A DNA stretch of 64,000 nucleotides. Origin: Anaerobaca lacustris. GTDB taxonomy: Bacteria; Planctomycetota; Phycisphaerae; Sedimentisphaerales; Anaerobacaceae. A program made the position numbers and the translations under genes. How positions within the stretch are numbered: position 1 is the first letter of the stretch; each line of letters opens with the position of its first letter. Positions 27,178 to 35,521 of this stretch are shown here, in pieces. Under the pieces are notes generated by a model, which was given only the letters and a program-made list of their open reading frames with translations, was not told where the DNA came from and searched no databases. Location of the stretch: assembly GCF_030012215.1 (NCBI RefSeq), contig NZ_JASCXX010000005.1, forward strand, positions 169,096 to 233,095, given 5' to 3'.

Positions 27178-30100
27178 TCACGGATCAAGGCCGGGCGACG
27201 GGGGGGCGGCGTGCCAGTTGGCGGGATCGTTGCCGGAGCGGTCGGGGGCGCTGCTGGTGCGCTGGAGGGCGTCGCCGGAACCATCGGCCGTCGTCGGCCA
27301 CGCGGCGGTGTCGCTGTAGATCACCTCATCGACGATTGCCCACGCCGGATCGCTTGGGTCGTCGGTCGCCAGGGGCCGCTCCAGAACCAGACGCTCGCCG
27401 GAGTTGGCCAGGTTGCCCTGCCAGGGCCCGACGATCTCGATGCCGGGCAGCAGCGGCTGGCCCGTGTGGACGAACAGAAACGTTCCGAAGCGCTCGACCT
27501 CGGCCAGCGGATCGAACCCGATGATGACCAGCCGGGCCCCCGGCTCCAAAGTCAGGCCGGGATCGAAGCGGTACTCGACCGCCCCGCTGAGCCGCCACGG
27601 CCCCGCATCATTCGACAGCGCAATCGCCACGTCGGTCGGATTGAACAGCTCGATATACTCCTCATGTCCATCGGCCGGATGGTACATGATCTCGTCGATC
27701 ACGATGTCGGCGATCGGCATGGCGTTCGCAACGTCCCGCGAAGGCGCCATGCGGAACCACCACGGACCGCCGTCCGGGTAGCGGCCCTTCGAAACCCCTT
27801 CTTCCTGCGCCTGGAACTGCACGGCGTCGACGACCCGATCCAGCGTCGAGCCCGGCAGATAGGACAGGAAGATCTGCTCGCCGAACTGACTGAGGCCGAA
27901 ATTCAGACCGTCGCCCGCTTCATCGAAACTGAGGAACTGTCGGGACCCGATGGCCGGCGCAGGGATGGGCCACTGTTTGAGATCGCGAGGATCGTCGCTC
28001 AGGTAGACGTTGGCCAAGGACATGGGCGCATCCGTCGGATTGTACAGCTCGATCCAGTCGCCGGCGCCGCGGCCGGCCAGGAACTCATTGATCGCGACGA
28101 TGGCGACGGGCTCCGGGTCGTCGGCGCCGGGCGAACCGCCGATATAGGCGCTGGCCCGCCAGTTGCCGCCGTAGTCCGGAGAACCGAACGGCTGATCGAG
28201 AATCGCCGAGGCCAACGGCACGAGCGAGTGGCCCGCCCCGGCGGCCTCGATGGGCCAGCCGGCGCCGTTGCTGTAGGTGAACTCGGCGATGACGCCGTTC
28301 CAGAAGTCCTCCAGCCTGACGGTCTCGCCGCCGTTGGCCAGCTTGCCCTCGTACTGACCTGCAATGAGACTCGCCAGACCCGGCCCGTAGCGTGAGAGGA
28401 ACGCCTGCTTGTTTCGGACGACCAGCACGAACCGGCCGGGGCCCAGGGTGGTGACATCGCTTCCGGCGAAGTCGAACCGCACGCCCTCCGTCAGAGAGAC
28501 GCCGGACAGATCGAGCGTCTCGTCGCCGATGTTCTTGAGTTCAACGAACTCGAACTCGTTGTTGTCGATCGAATCGTCGGGCCCCGCGGCGGGATTGTAC
28601 ATCAGTTCGGTGATGCGCAGGTCCGCCAGGATGCCGGCGGCGACCGGCTCACCGGCGACGAACTGGACCGGGCTTGACCAGTGGCTCCAGCGCCCGGTGT
28701 CGTCCTGCATCCGACAGCGAACGCGATAGGTCCGTCCCGGCTTGACCACCGAGGCGGGGATGCGAATGTCCGCGTCGAACACCGTCAGCTCGGGCGTCTC
28801 CCAGACCGCGTCGATCTCGTAGCGGCCCGCCTCGCGACGAACGACCGGGACCGGCAGCGGTGTCTCGTCGTCGGGCGCCGCGATCCTCTCGGCGCTGAGC
28901 TTCAGATCGATGAAGCAGTCGGAGCTACCGCTGAGCGAGGCGTTGAACACCTGGACGGCGATGACGTTGGTCCCCTCGACGAGGAAGTCGCTCGGCAACC
29001 CCACGTCGTACGAAACGAAGTCCATCATCTCGATGGCCGAGATCGCGACGGCATTGTGCGGCAGCTCATCCGAGACGACGTTGTCCTGGAAGACCAGACG
29101 GCCGTTGATCCAGACGTTGAGTCCGTCGTCATAGAACAGATCGAGCACGAGCCGGTCGAAGGCCGCGACGTTGGCCACGTCGAACGTCTTGCGAAGGTAG
29201 ATGGTCGTGTAGTTGCCCCGCATATCGTGAAGGTTGGTCTGGAGGAAGGCTTCCCCGAATCCGATGGGCGTCGTGCCAGCAAGCCACGTCGAGTCGTCGA
29301 AGTCGGGGTCGCGCCACGCGCCGAGCGTGGCCGACGGCTCGGCCGTTCCTTTGAAGTACTTCCAGCGGGAGCTTTCGGGCAAGAGGACGAAGGTGGACGA
29401 ATCGTCCGGTTGGATGACCTGCGAGCCGGGCGTCACCTCTCCGATGCGCCATTTCATCGCGGCGAAGGTATCCGCGCCCTGCGGATCGGCGAAGGCGCTC
29501 GTGCGGAACGTCAGAGCGTTGGCGGGGAAGTCGGCCGGACCCGTGGCCGTGACGACGGGCGTCTGCGGAATCGCGCTGTCCGGGACGTAGGTGTTGAATC
29601 CCCGGTTGTTCGAGACGATGTAATCCTTCATGATCTGGACCATGCCCCGGAAGTCCTTGGTGCTCGCCCGCTGGTAGAAGCGGCCCTGCCCGGACTTGCT
29701 GGGGTTGACATTGCCGCTGACCATGATCGGGTTGTAGTCCCACATGGCCCGGTCGGCATCGACGAAGGTCGGCCCCCCCGTGGGCGGATCGATGACGTCG
29801 GCCATCTCATCGAGCAACTGCCAGGCCTGGTCGGCGTTGTACAGCAGGTCGAAAAACTCGCGCAGGCGGTTCTGGAACTCGATGTTGAGGTTGGGGTTCG
29901 AGAAGATCCGACCGTACTGCTTGAACTCGTCCTCGCCGCTGCCGAACATGTTGTTGGCCCAGGTCAGGTCGACGTCCCAGGGCACCATGGACCACAGGTT
30001 CGTTTCGGGGTTGAGGTAGTAGAACCAGTTCTTGCCGTAGGCGATGTCGCCGTGATGGACGCCCTCGACGACGCAGCGGTAGCTGAAGTAGCGCGCGACA

Positions 30101-31839
30101 TCGACGTTCTGTCGCCACCAAGGCTCGGGCGGGCGGCTGCGATAGCCGGCCATGAAGGCGTTGAGATCGGACTTGTCGGTGACGGCAGTCAACCCCTGGT
30201 TGTTCAGCTCGCCGGTGCCACTCTCCATCTTGTAGAGGTTGCCGTCGGGTAGACCGTGCTCATCGAGAAAGCGGCCACCCACCTGCTCGATGGTCATGTA
30301 CAGACCCCAGAAGTCGCCGTCGTACTGTGTGGCGCCGAACTCGTCCGCGTCGTCGATCACGCGGAAGTGCAGCCAGCTCGTCTTCGGGGCCTCGACACCC
30401 ATCATGTTGAACAGCCGAAACGACGCCGCCTCGAACATGCCCTGCTCGCCGCGATGCTGGTAGTCGCCCTGCTGGATGCACGCCGAGAAATTCAGCTTCC
30501 GCCATTTCGTATCGTACGGCCGCCCGTAATCGTCGTGCGCCTGAAACTCATGCCCCCTGTTGAAATCGAACTTCCACATGTTCTTGCCCATGGCGTATCG
30601 CCAGACGCCGCCACGGGCGCGGAAGCGGATGTGGTCGTAGACCCTGCCATCGTAGACGAGGGTCGCGGACCAGGGGTAGTCGCTGCCGCCGTACTGGCCT
30701 TTCTTGGCGCCGGGCATGTACAGCGCGTCGGCCACATCCTGGCGATCGGCAATCACATGGTAGACGGGCAGGCTCGTGAGGACCTGGGGGCTGTACGCGA
30801 CAACCTGTCCCGTCGTCCCGCTGCTGCCCGGCCGGATCGCACCGCGCCAGGCGGGGACGCCGTTGTAGACGAAGTAGGCGAAGTTCGGCTGCGGGTCGTC
30901 GTCATACGGCGCCGTCCGCAGTGAGCCGGTCGGCGTAATCGCGACGATCTTGTAGCGAACCAGCCGGCGATGCATCTGCAACTCCGCCGGCAGCACCACC
31001 GTGTAGATGTCGTCGCCGGCCGTCGCGTCCCCTTCCAACCCATCGTCGCGCATATCGACGAACGTCCACTCATTGCGATAGCGCACATCGCCGATACTGA
31101 TGTAGTCGCCCGGATCGACGAACTGGTACATCAACTGAACCGTCGCCAGTCCGTCGGCGTCGGTGATCTTGGCGCTGATCGCCACAGGCTGGCCCGACCT
31201 CGGCTGCTGCGGAGTGTGCTTGACCTGGCGGATGTACGGCGGCACCCGCTCGGCAAACACGTTCGTGTTCGGAAAGCCCGGCGTCGGATAGGCCGAGCGC
31301 CAACTGCCGCCCAGATCGTTGTCCAGGTCCGGGTGGACCAGTTGCAGCGAAGGGCCGCTGCCCCGCTGCCCCGCCGGCACCGGATCGCCCACCGTCGGCC
31401 AGGGGAACCCGAGCTTGTAGGTCACGCTGTCCACCACGTTGCCACCGGCGTCGCAGAGCGTAACCCGCTCGCCGTCGTTGCTGAGCTTGCCGCCGAAGGG
31501 CCCCACGGCCGTATGGCCCGGCAGGTTCAGCCGCAGCGTGCTCCACTTGGCGAACAGATGATCCAGGTCCTGCGCCACGACGATGTACCCATCGGCCGGC
31601 AGAACCGTGCCCGCCCCAAACGTGTAGAACACCCCTTCGCTGAGCGACCAGCCCGAAAGGTCCACCGCATCCGGACCGGGATTGTACAGCTCGACGAATT
31701 CCACCAGCTCGGTCTTCACGTCGGGGTTCGTGTGCAGCTCGTTGATCACCACCCGCGCCCCTTCGGCCGCAACACCACCCAAGGACCAGAGAAGGACCGC
31801 GACGACAGCGTACATTGGGAGACTCTTCGATGGGCCCAC
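27178..31839 (-). CDS. Giant secreted CotH-kinase / lamin-tail-domain protein
   Basis: A 1553-residue exported protein with a signal peptide (to about residue 26). The order is lamin-tail domain 1 (about 28-140, INELHTNPD and FVELYNPGPDAVDLSGWSLS), an Ig-like stretch, a CotH-type kinase domain (about 340-730, with FRARGGVWR, KMESGTGELNNQG and MVPWDVDLTWANNMFGSG), a galactose-binding-like sandwich (about 830-1000), and three more lamin-tail domains (about 1075-1200, 1240-1380, 1395-1550). CotH kinases phosphorylate spore-coat proteins in Bacillus; in planctomycetes such proteins are abundant and unexplained. GTG 31839 is the start, with AGAGGA five bases before it. It has its own promoter. Confidence 0.85.
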   Translation of the reverse strand: MGPSKSLPMYAVVAVLLWSLGGVAAEGARVVINELHTNPDVKTELVEFVELYNPGPDAVDLSGWSLSEGVFYTFGAGTVLPADGYIVVAQDLDHLFAKWSTLRLNLPGHTAVGPFGGKLSNDGERVTLCDAGGNVVDSVTYKLGFPWPTVGDPVPAGQRGSGPSLQLVHPDLDNDLGGSWRSAYPTPGFPNTNVFAERVPPYIRQVKHTPQQPRSGQPVAISAKITDADGLATVQLMYQFVDPGDYISIGDVRYRNEWTFVDMRDDGLEGDATAGDDIYTVVLPAELQMHRRLVRYKIVAITPTGSLRTAPYDDDPQPNFAYFVYNGVPAWRGAIRPGSSGTTGQVVAYSPQVLTSLPVYHVIADRQDVADALYMPGAKKGQYGGSDYPWSATLVYDGRVYDHIRFRARGGVWRYAMGKNMWKFDFNRGHEFQAHDDYGRPYDTKWRKLNFSACIQQGDYQHRGEQGMFEAASFRLFNMMGVEAPKTSWLHFRVIDDADEFGATQYDGDFWGLYMTIEQVGGRFLDEHGLPDGNLYKMESGTGELNNQGLTAVTDKSDLNAFMAGYRSRPPEPWWRQNVDVARYFSYRCVVEGVHHGDIAYGKNWFYYLNPETNLWSMVPWDVDLTWANNMFGSGEDEFKQYGRIFSNPNLNIEFQNRLREFFDLLYNADQAWQLLDEMADVIDPPTGGPTFVDADRAMWDYNPIMVSGNVNPSKSGQGRFYQRASTKDFRGMVQIMKDYIVSNNRGFNTYVPDSAIPQTPVVTATGPADFPANALTFRTSAFADPQGADTFAAMKWRIGEVTPGSQVIQPDDSSTFVLLPESSRWKYFKGTAEPSATLGAWRDPDFDDSTWLAGTTPIGFGEAFLQTNLHDMRGNYTTIYLRKTFDVANVAAFDRLVLDLFYDDGLNVWINGRLVFQDNVVSDELPHNAVAISAIEMMDFVSYDVGLPSDFLVEGTNVIAVQVFNASLSGSSDCFIDLKLSAERIAAPDDETPLPVPVVRREAGRYEIDAVWETPELTVFDADIRIPASVVKPGRTYRVRCRMQDDTGRWSHWSSPVQFVAGEPVAAGILADLRITELMYNPAAGPDDSIDNNEFEFVELKNIGDETLDLSGVSLTEGVRFDFAGSDVTTLGPGRFVLVVRNKQAFLSRYGPGLASLIAGQYEGKLANGGETVRLEDFWNGVIAEFTYSNGAGWPIEAAGAGHSLVPLASAILDQPFGSPDYGGNWRASAYIGGSPGADDPEPVAIVAINEFLAGRGAGDWIELYNPTDAPMSLANVYLSDDPRDLKQWPIPAPAIGSRQFLSFDEAGDGLNFGLSQFGEQIFLSYLPGSTLDRVVDAVQFQAQEEGVSKGRYPDGGPWWFRMAPSRDVANAMPIADIVIDEIMYHPADGHEEYIELFNPTDVAIALSNDAGPWRLSGAVEYRFDPGLTLEPGARLVIIGFDPLAEVERFGTFLFVHTGQPLLPGIEIVGPWQGNLANSGERLVLERPLATDDPSDPAWAIVDEVIYSDTAAWPTTADGSGDALQRTSSAPDRSGNDPANWHAAPPSPGLDP

Positions 31840-31948
31840 GTTATTCCTCTTCCATGTCTAACATCAGTTCTAACCGGAGACGGCTTGATGCCGCGCCGAA
31901 TCTCACATCGGCCCGCCGACGGCACCCGCGTCCATATCCGCACTGTTT

Positions 31949-31978
31949 ATCTTAGCCGATTTGCCCCCGTCCGGTCAA
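31949..31978 (-). promoter_or_regulatory. Promoter of the CotH/lamin-tail gene
   Basis: On the minus strand TTGACC (31973-31978) and TAAGAT (31949-31954) are 18 bases apart, about 110 bases before the GTG start. Confidence 0.5.
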
Positions 31979-32020
31979 GCCCGACCGTCCGAGAACATTC
32001 CGCCCGGCCCCGTCTGCCCG

Positions 32021-32049
32021 TTGCCGAACGACCGGCCCTGTGATAGGCT
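32021..32049 (+). promoter_or_regulatory. Possible promoter of the ThuA-like gene
   Basis: TTGCCG (32021-32026) and TAGGCT (32044-32049) are 17 bases apart and about 90 bases before the start. The match to consensus is moderate. Confidence 0.35.
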
Positions 32050-32135
32050 ATCGGCGGATCGGGGCCCGTCCTTGACCGACAGCCGTGGCGCACGGCCTCG
32101 CGACGGGCCATTCACGGACGACCGGAGAGAAGACC

Positions 32136-32894
32136 ATGAAGAGCCTCGCCCCACTCGCGGCCCTGTGCCTGCTGCTGGCCGGCTGCACCGACCGCCAGGA
32201 CGACTCGCAGACCCGCAGCGACGCCCCCAACGATGCCGTCAAGCGCGTCGTCATCGTCACGGGGATCGACTATCCCGGCCACCACTGGCAGCAGACCGCC
32301 CCGGCCCTGGCCAAGGTGCTGCGGGCGGACGCCCGGCTGGACGTGACGGTCGTCGAGGACCCCGGCTTCCTGGCCTCGCCTCAGCTTCGCCAATACGATG
32401 CGGCGGTCCTGCACTTTATGGACTGGGAGAGCCCCGACCCCGGACCCGCCGCCCGAGGCGGCCTCCAGCGATTCGTCCGGGCCGGCAAGGGCCTGATGAT
32501 CGTCCATTTCGGCTGCGGCGCGTTCCAGGAATGGGACGAGTTCGTCAAGATCGCCGGCCGCGTCTGGGACCCGAACTTGCGGGGCCACGACCCCCACGGC
32601 TCGTTCGACGTCGCCATCACCGACGCCGACCACCCCATCACCAAGGGCATGGCCTCGTTCGAGACGACCGACGAGTTGTACACCTGCCTGGCCGGCGAGA
32701 CGCCCATCCACATACTGGCGACCGCCCGCTCGAAGGTGGACGACCTGGACTATCCGATAGCGTTCGTTCTCGATTACGGCAAGGGCCGCGTCTTCCACTG
32801 CGTCCTCGGCCACGACGTGCCCGCCGTCGAGAACCCCGGCGCCGCCGCCCTCTTCCGCCGAGGCGCCGCCTGGACCGCCCGCCTGGCCCCATAG
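32136..32894 (+). CDS. ThuA-like domain lipoprotein
   Basis: A 252-residue protein with a signal and lipobox (LLLAGC, Cys about residue 14), so it is probably membrane-anchored. The rest is a ThuA-like domain, a class I glutamine-amidotransferase-like fold: RVVIVTGIDYPGHHWQQTAP, AAVLHFMDWE, GKGLMIVHFGCGAFQEW and GRVFHCVLGHD. ThuA relatives act in sugar (trehalose) use, but the function of the planctomycete lipoproteins is unknown. ATG 32136 follows GGAGAGA at 32124-32130. A longer frame from 32085 would hide the signal peptide. Confidence 0.85.
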   Translation: MKSLAPLAALCLLLAGCTDRQDDSQTRSDAPNDAVKRVVIVTGIDYPGHHWQQTAPALAKVLRADARLDVTVVEDPGFLASPQLRQYDAAVLHFMDWESPDPGPAARGGLQRFVRAGKGLMIVHFGCGAFQEWDEFVKIAGRVWDPNLRGHDPHGSFDVAITDADHPITKGMASFETTDELYTCLAGETPIHILATARSKVDDLDYPIAFVLDYGKGRVFHCVLGHDVPAVENPGAAALFRRGAAWTARLAP

Positions 32895-33131
32895 CCGCAC
32901 CTGCGATGGGGACCGTGCACACAAGCACGATCGGACTGCAACCGTGCGGCAGCACCATTCGTAACCGTCCCTGTAAGATACCTCTCAGGACCGGAATTCT
33001 GTTGGTTCTCGGTGACGGCGACGGTACAATCATAACGGTTGACGGCCAACGCGCGGGTGAATGCAGACCCTACGCAGGTTGCTGTGTGGACGGTCATTCG
33101 AGAGTCGGTCGTGAGACCGGGGAGAAAACCT

Positions 33132-33542
33132 ATGAGACAGGTCGCGATCCTGACGCTGCTGTTCTGTTGTGCCGGCTGTAGCCGGAGTCCTTACCCGGTG
33201 TACTACCAGAAGACGGCCGATGGCTTGAAGCCTACGGAACGTCCCAAGAGCTTCGTCGCAGAGCGGGTCACGCCCGAGGCGTTGGAAACCCGCACCGAGG
33301 AACTCCTGGCCGAAGGATACGTGGTGATCGGCCGGTCCGAGTTCGTCAGCGCCTTCTCGCGCCACAAGGAGATCCACCGCCGGCGCGACAGCCGGGGAGC
33401 CGAGATCATTCTGTTCAGCGATACGGAAGACCCCACGGCCACGCATTCCTATACCAGCCGCCGCGCGGACGCTTCCGGCGGGGTCGGCACGACGCGCCAC
33501 GTCGCCGTATACTTCGCCCGCCCCCGCGCCGCCCGGAAATGA
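33132..33542 (+). CDS. Small predicted lipoprotein
   Basis: A 136-residue protein with a short signal peptide and lipobox CAGC, giving a lipidated N-terminus. The mature part (EGYVVIGRSEFVSAFSRHKEI, GAEIILFSD, HVAVYFARP) looks like one small alpha/beta domain. No family is recognised. GGGGAG lies about eight bases before ATG 33132; a longer frame from 33039 is rejected. Confidence 0.65.
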   Translation: MRQVAILTLLFCCAGCSRSPYPVYYQKTADGLKPTERPKSFVAERVTPEALETRTEELLAEGYVVIGRSEFVSAFSRHKEIHRRRDSRGAEIILFSDTEDPTATHSYTSRRADASGGVGTTRHVAVYFARPRAARK

Positions 33543-33613
33543 GCGACCGCCGGACGGATTCCAGACAAGCGACAGAAGCCCGCCGGACAATCGTAACGGG
33601 GACAGTCTCGCAA

Positions 33614-33733
33614 GGTGTGCCCCACACACCGATTCCAGCGCAATACCCAGCCAATCGCACCCGTCGCGCGGGATGCGCAGAAGCGTAGATGCGGTGTTGC
33701 AACCGGGGGTCTGTCCCCCAGAAGGCCCAGTCC
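33614..33733 (+). repeat. Imperfect direct repeat, copy A
   Basis: Two blocks are shared with copy B at 34274-34392: GTGCCCCACACACCGATTCC here versus GTGCCCCGCACACCGATCCC there, and GGGTCTGTCCCCCAGAAGGC versus GGGTCTGTCCCCTAGAAGGC. The spacing between blocks differs little. The two copies flank a small lipoprotein gene. Confidence 0.7.
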
Positions 33734-33782
33734 CATTCTCCCCCCGGAACAGGACTGGGGCTACCCCCGGACGTATTTCCCG

Positions 33783-34208
33783 TCAGTTCATTCCCGTGAT
33801 GATCGCGTCTATGATATCCATCCCGCGAACTACGATGTAGCCTCTGGTGCCAGACAGATAGGACCAACTGCGTTCATCGGAGGTGAAGAAGTAGAATTCG
33901 TCTCCTGCGCGACACCTGCTCTTGATTCGTGCCCACTTCTCACCCTCGAAGCCGAAGGGCCGCACGGGAATGTCTGCTCTTCGGACCTTGTCCAGTTGAT
34001 CGAGTGACTCTTGCTCAACTTCTTCTATCGTCAGCGGACCCCTGACCTCGAAGGTGACGTCTGGAAGGTCATAGTGATCTCCGAGCTTTGCACATAACGT
34101 CGCCTTCTTATCCACAGCACTTCCAGAACTTGTCGAACCGAGTCTACCGACTTGCTCGTGACACGAAGCAGCCGCTATTGTCACAAGACACACAACCATG
34201 ATCCTCAT
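33783..34208 (-). CDS. Small predicted lipoprotein
   Basis: A 141-residue minus-strand protein with a signal peptide and lipobox-like AAASC. The mature region is charged (EEVEQESLDQLDKVRRADIP) and ends in FYFFTSDERSWSYLSGTRGY and a hydrophobic tail. GGAG lies about seven bases upstream of ATG 34208. No family is recognised. Both flanks carry copies of the same imperfect repeat. Confidence 0.65.
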   Translation of the reverse strand: MRIMVVCLVTIAAASCHEQVGRLGSTSSGSAVDKKATLCAKLGDHYDLPDVTFEVRGPLTIEEVEQESLDQLDKVRRADIPVRPFGFEGEKWARIKSRCRAGDEFYFFTSDERSWSYLSGTRGYIVVRGMDIIDAIITGMN

Positions 34209-34273
34209 GCTTCTTCTCCGGCAAAGCTCCTCGTAAGCGAGACTGCGCCGTCAGGGCAAGGGCCAGTCTCATA

Positions 34274-34392
34274 GGCTGTGCCCCGCACACCGATCCCACA
34301 CCGCCCCACCCCACGCCGTCCCCATTCCGTGTGCAACACGCCCCTTACCCGCCTGCAGAAAACAGGGTCTGTCCCCTAGAAGGCTCATGTCC
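34274..34392 (+). repeat. Imperfect direct repeat, copy B
   Basis: Second copy of the element described at 33614-33733; both conserved blocks are present in the same orientation. It ends at the stop codon of the downstream minus-strand gene. Confidence 0.7.
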
Positions 34393-34752
34393 TTACTTAG
34401 GCAGATCGTCTTGGTTGCAGAAACACGAAGGCATGGCGCGTCTCACAGTCTCCAGCCATGACTCCCGTAGGCGGAGATCTGTCGCTGAAATCTCGGATGA
34501 CTCGCTCTGTAGACCTGCCCACTCAGCGTACCACACGGCGGCAACAAAGTTCATCTGAGATGGTTCTATGTCCTCCATCAGCTTGTTACCATCCATTGAA
34601 GCACGAATTGCGGCGGCAGCATTTTCGATCAAACCGTTGCGGTAGTCGGCGTCATCGGCGCGCGGATGTTCCCAATAGCGAAGCATCAGCTCAGCCAGCA
34701 ACTCACCTTCAAACATCTGGCAAAACCGGAGAGAATCGCCTGCAATGGACAT
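34393..34752 (-). CDS. Hypothetical protein, third gene of methyltransferase/GIY-YIG operon
   Basis: A 119-residue, mostly helical, soluble protein (CQMFEGELLAELMLRYWEHP; NAAAAIRASMDGNKLMEDIE; FVAAVWYAEWAGLQ) ending with a cysteine pair in SCFCNQ. No family is recognised. It starts 10 bases after the GIY-YIG gene stop, with AAAGG six bases before its ATG, so it is probably co-transcribed with the methyltransferase and GIY-YIG genes. It could be an accessory or immunity-type factor, but this rests only on position. Confidence 0.6.
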   Translation of the reverse strand: MSIAGDSLRFCQMFEGELLAELMLRYWEHPRADDADYRNGLIENAAAAIRASMDGNKLMEDIEPSQMNFVAAVWYAEWAGLQSESSEISATDLRLRESWLETVRRAMPSCFCNQDDLPK

Positions 34753-34762
34753 ATCTGGCCTT

Positions 34763-35521
34763 TCATCGCTTAACGTTGAAGAGCGGTCGCCGCGAGCGAA
34801 TCAGTTCAAGTTCAAGGGCCCTTCGGATACGCGTGTCAATACTGTCCGCGAGAATGTGCATTTCAAGATGCAGGCTTTCGGTCCCAAACTCCCATATCCA
34901 ACGTGCCAGCCCTCTGTTGTCTGAGTGCTCCAGATGCTTCTTCAACCTCTTCCTCAGATTCTCCGTTTCGCCAACGTAGAGCAACTGCTCCGCAGCGATA
35001 AATAAATACAACCCTTGAGAAAGGGGGAGTTCGTCTACCACAATCTCACTAGTGCATACATTGATGACATCGATTGGCGGGGCAATTCGCCCAACAAGTT
35101 CAGGCTCTAGACGTTTCGACTTTCGCAAGTTCAGTGCAGCCCAACGGTACTGAAGCGGGCTGTACCCCGGAGCAATACGCGAGGATACTGCATCGAACTG
35201 AGCGGCCTTTTCCGGATCGCAGATGATGGTATCAAGGCTGATCCCATCACGTCGCTCCATGAATCGCACTGCGATCTCCGCGGCGAATCGGTAGTCATCC
35301 TCGTCAGCGAAATGTGTTTGCTTCGAACGCGGTCGACCAGCGAGCCCCCCGGTCTTGCGTACATTCAGTAATGCCCGGTTCAACTCGCTGGCTGAACCCT
35401 CCAGACCACGTTGCCGGCACTCGGCAGTGAACCGCCGGTTCAATTCCGGATCTGCAACCACACGATCGGCTGAATAGCCGTCTGATGCCACGTCAAAGGC
35501 GTCCAAAATCGCAGCTGTCAT
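34763..35521 (-). CDS. Two-repeat module plus GIY-YIG nuclease domain protein
   Basis: A 252-residue protein. Residues 17-56 and 95-134 are two copies of a repeat with the shape S-x-D-x-(I/V)-(I/V)-x-D-P, then F, then G, then LN-x-RK. The C-terminal 85 residues are a GIY-YIG nuclease domain: GLYLF (170), LYVGE (181-185), Arg190/Arg192 and the Glu237 of LELELIRSRRPLFN, which matches the catalytic Glu of UvrC-like enzymes. All key residues are present, so DNA cleavage is plausible. The ATG overlaps the methyltransferase stop (ATGA), so the two are translationally coupled. It is a free-standing paralogue of the methyltransferase C-terminal half. Confidence 0.8.
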   Translation of the reverse strand: MTAAILDAFDVASDGYSADRVVADPELNRRFTAECRQRGLEGSASELNRALLNVRKTGGLAGRPRSKQTHFADEDDYRFAAEIAVRFMERRDGISLDTIICDPEKAAQFDAVSSRIAPGYSPLQYRWAALNLRKSKRLEPELVGRIAPPIDVINVCTSEIVVDELPLSQGLYLFIAAEQLLYVGETENLRKRLKKHLEHSDNRGLARWIWEFGTESLHLEMHILADSIDTRIRRALELELIRSRRPLFNVKR

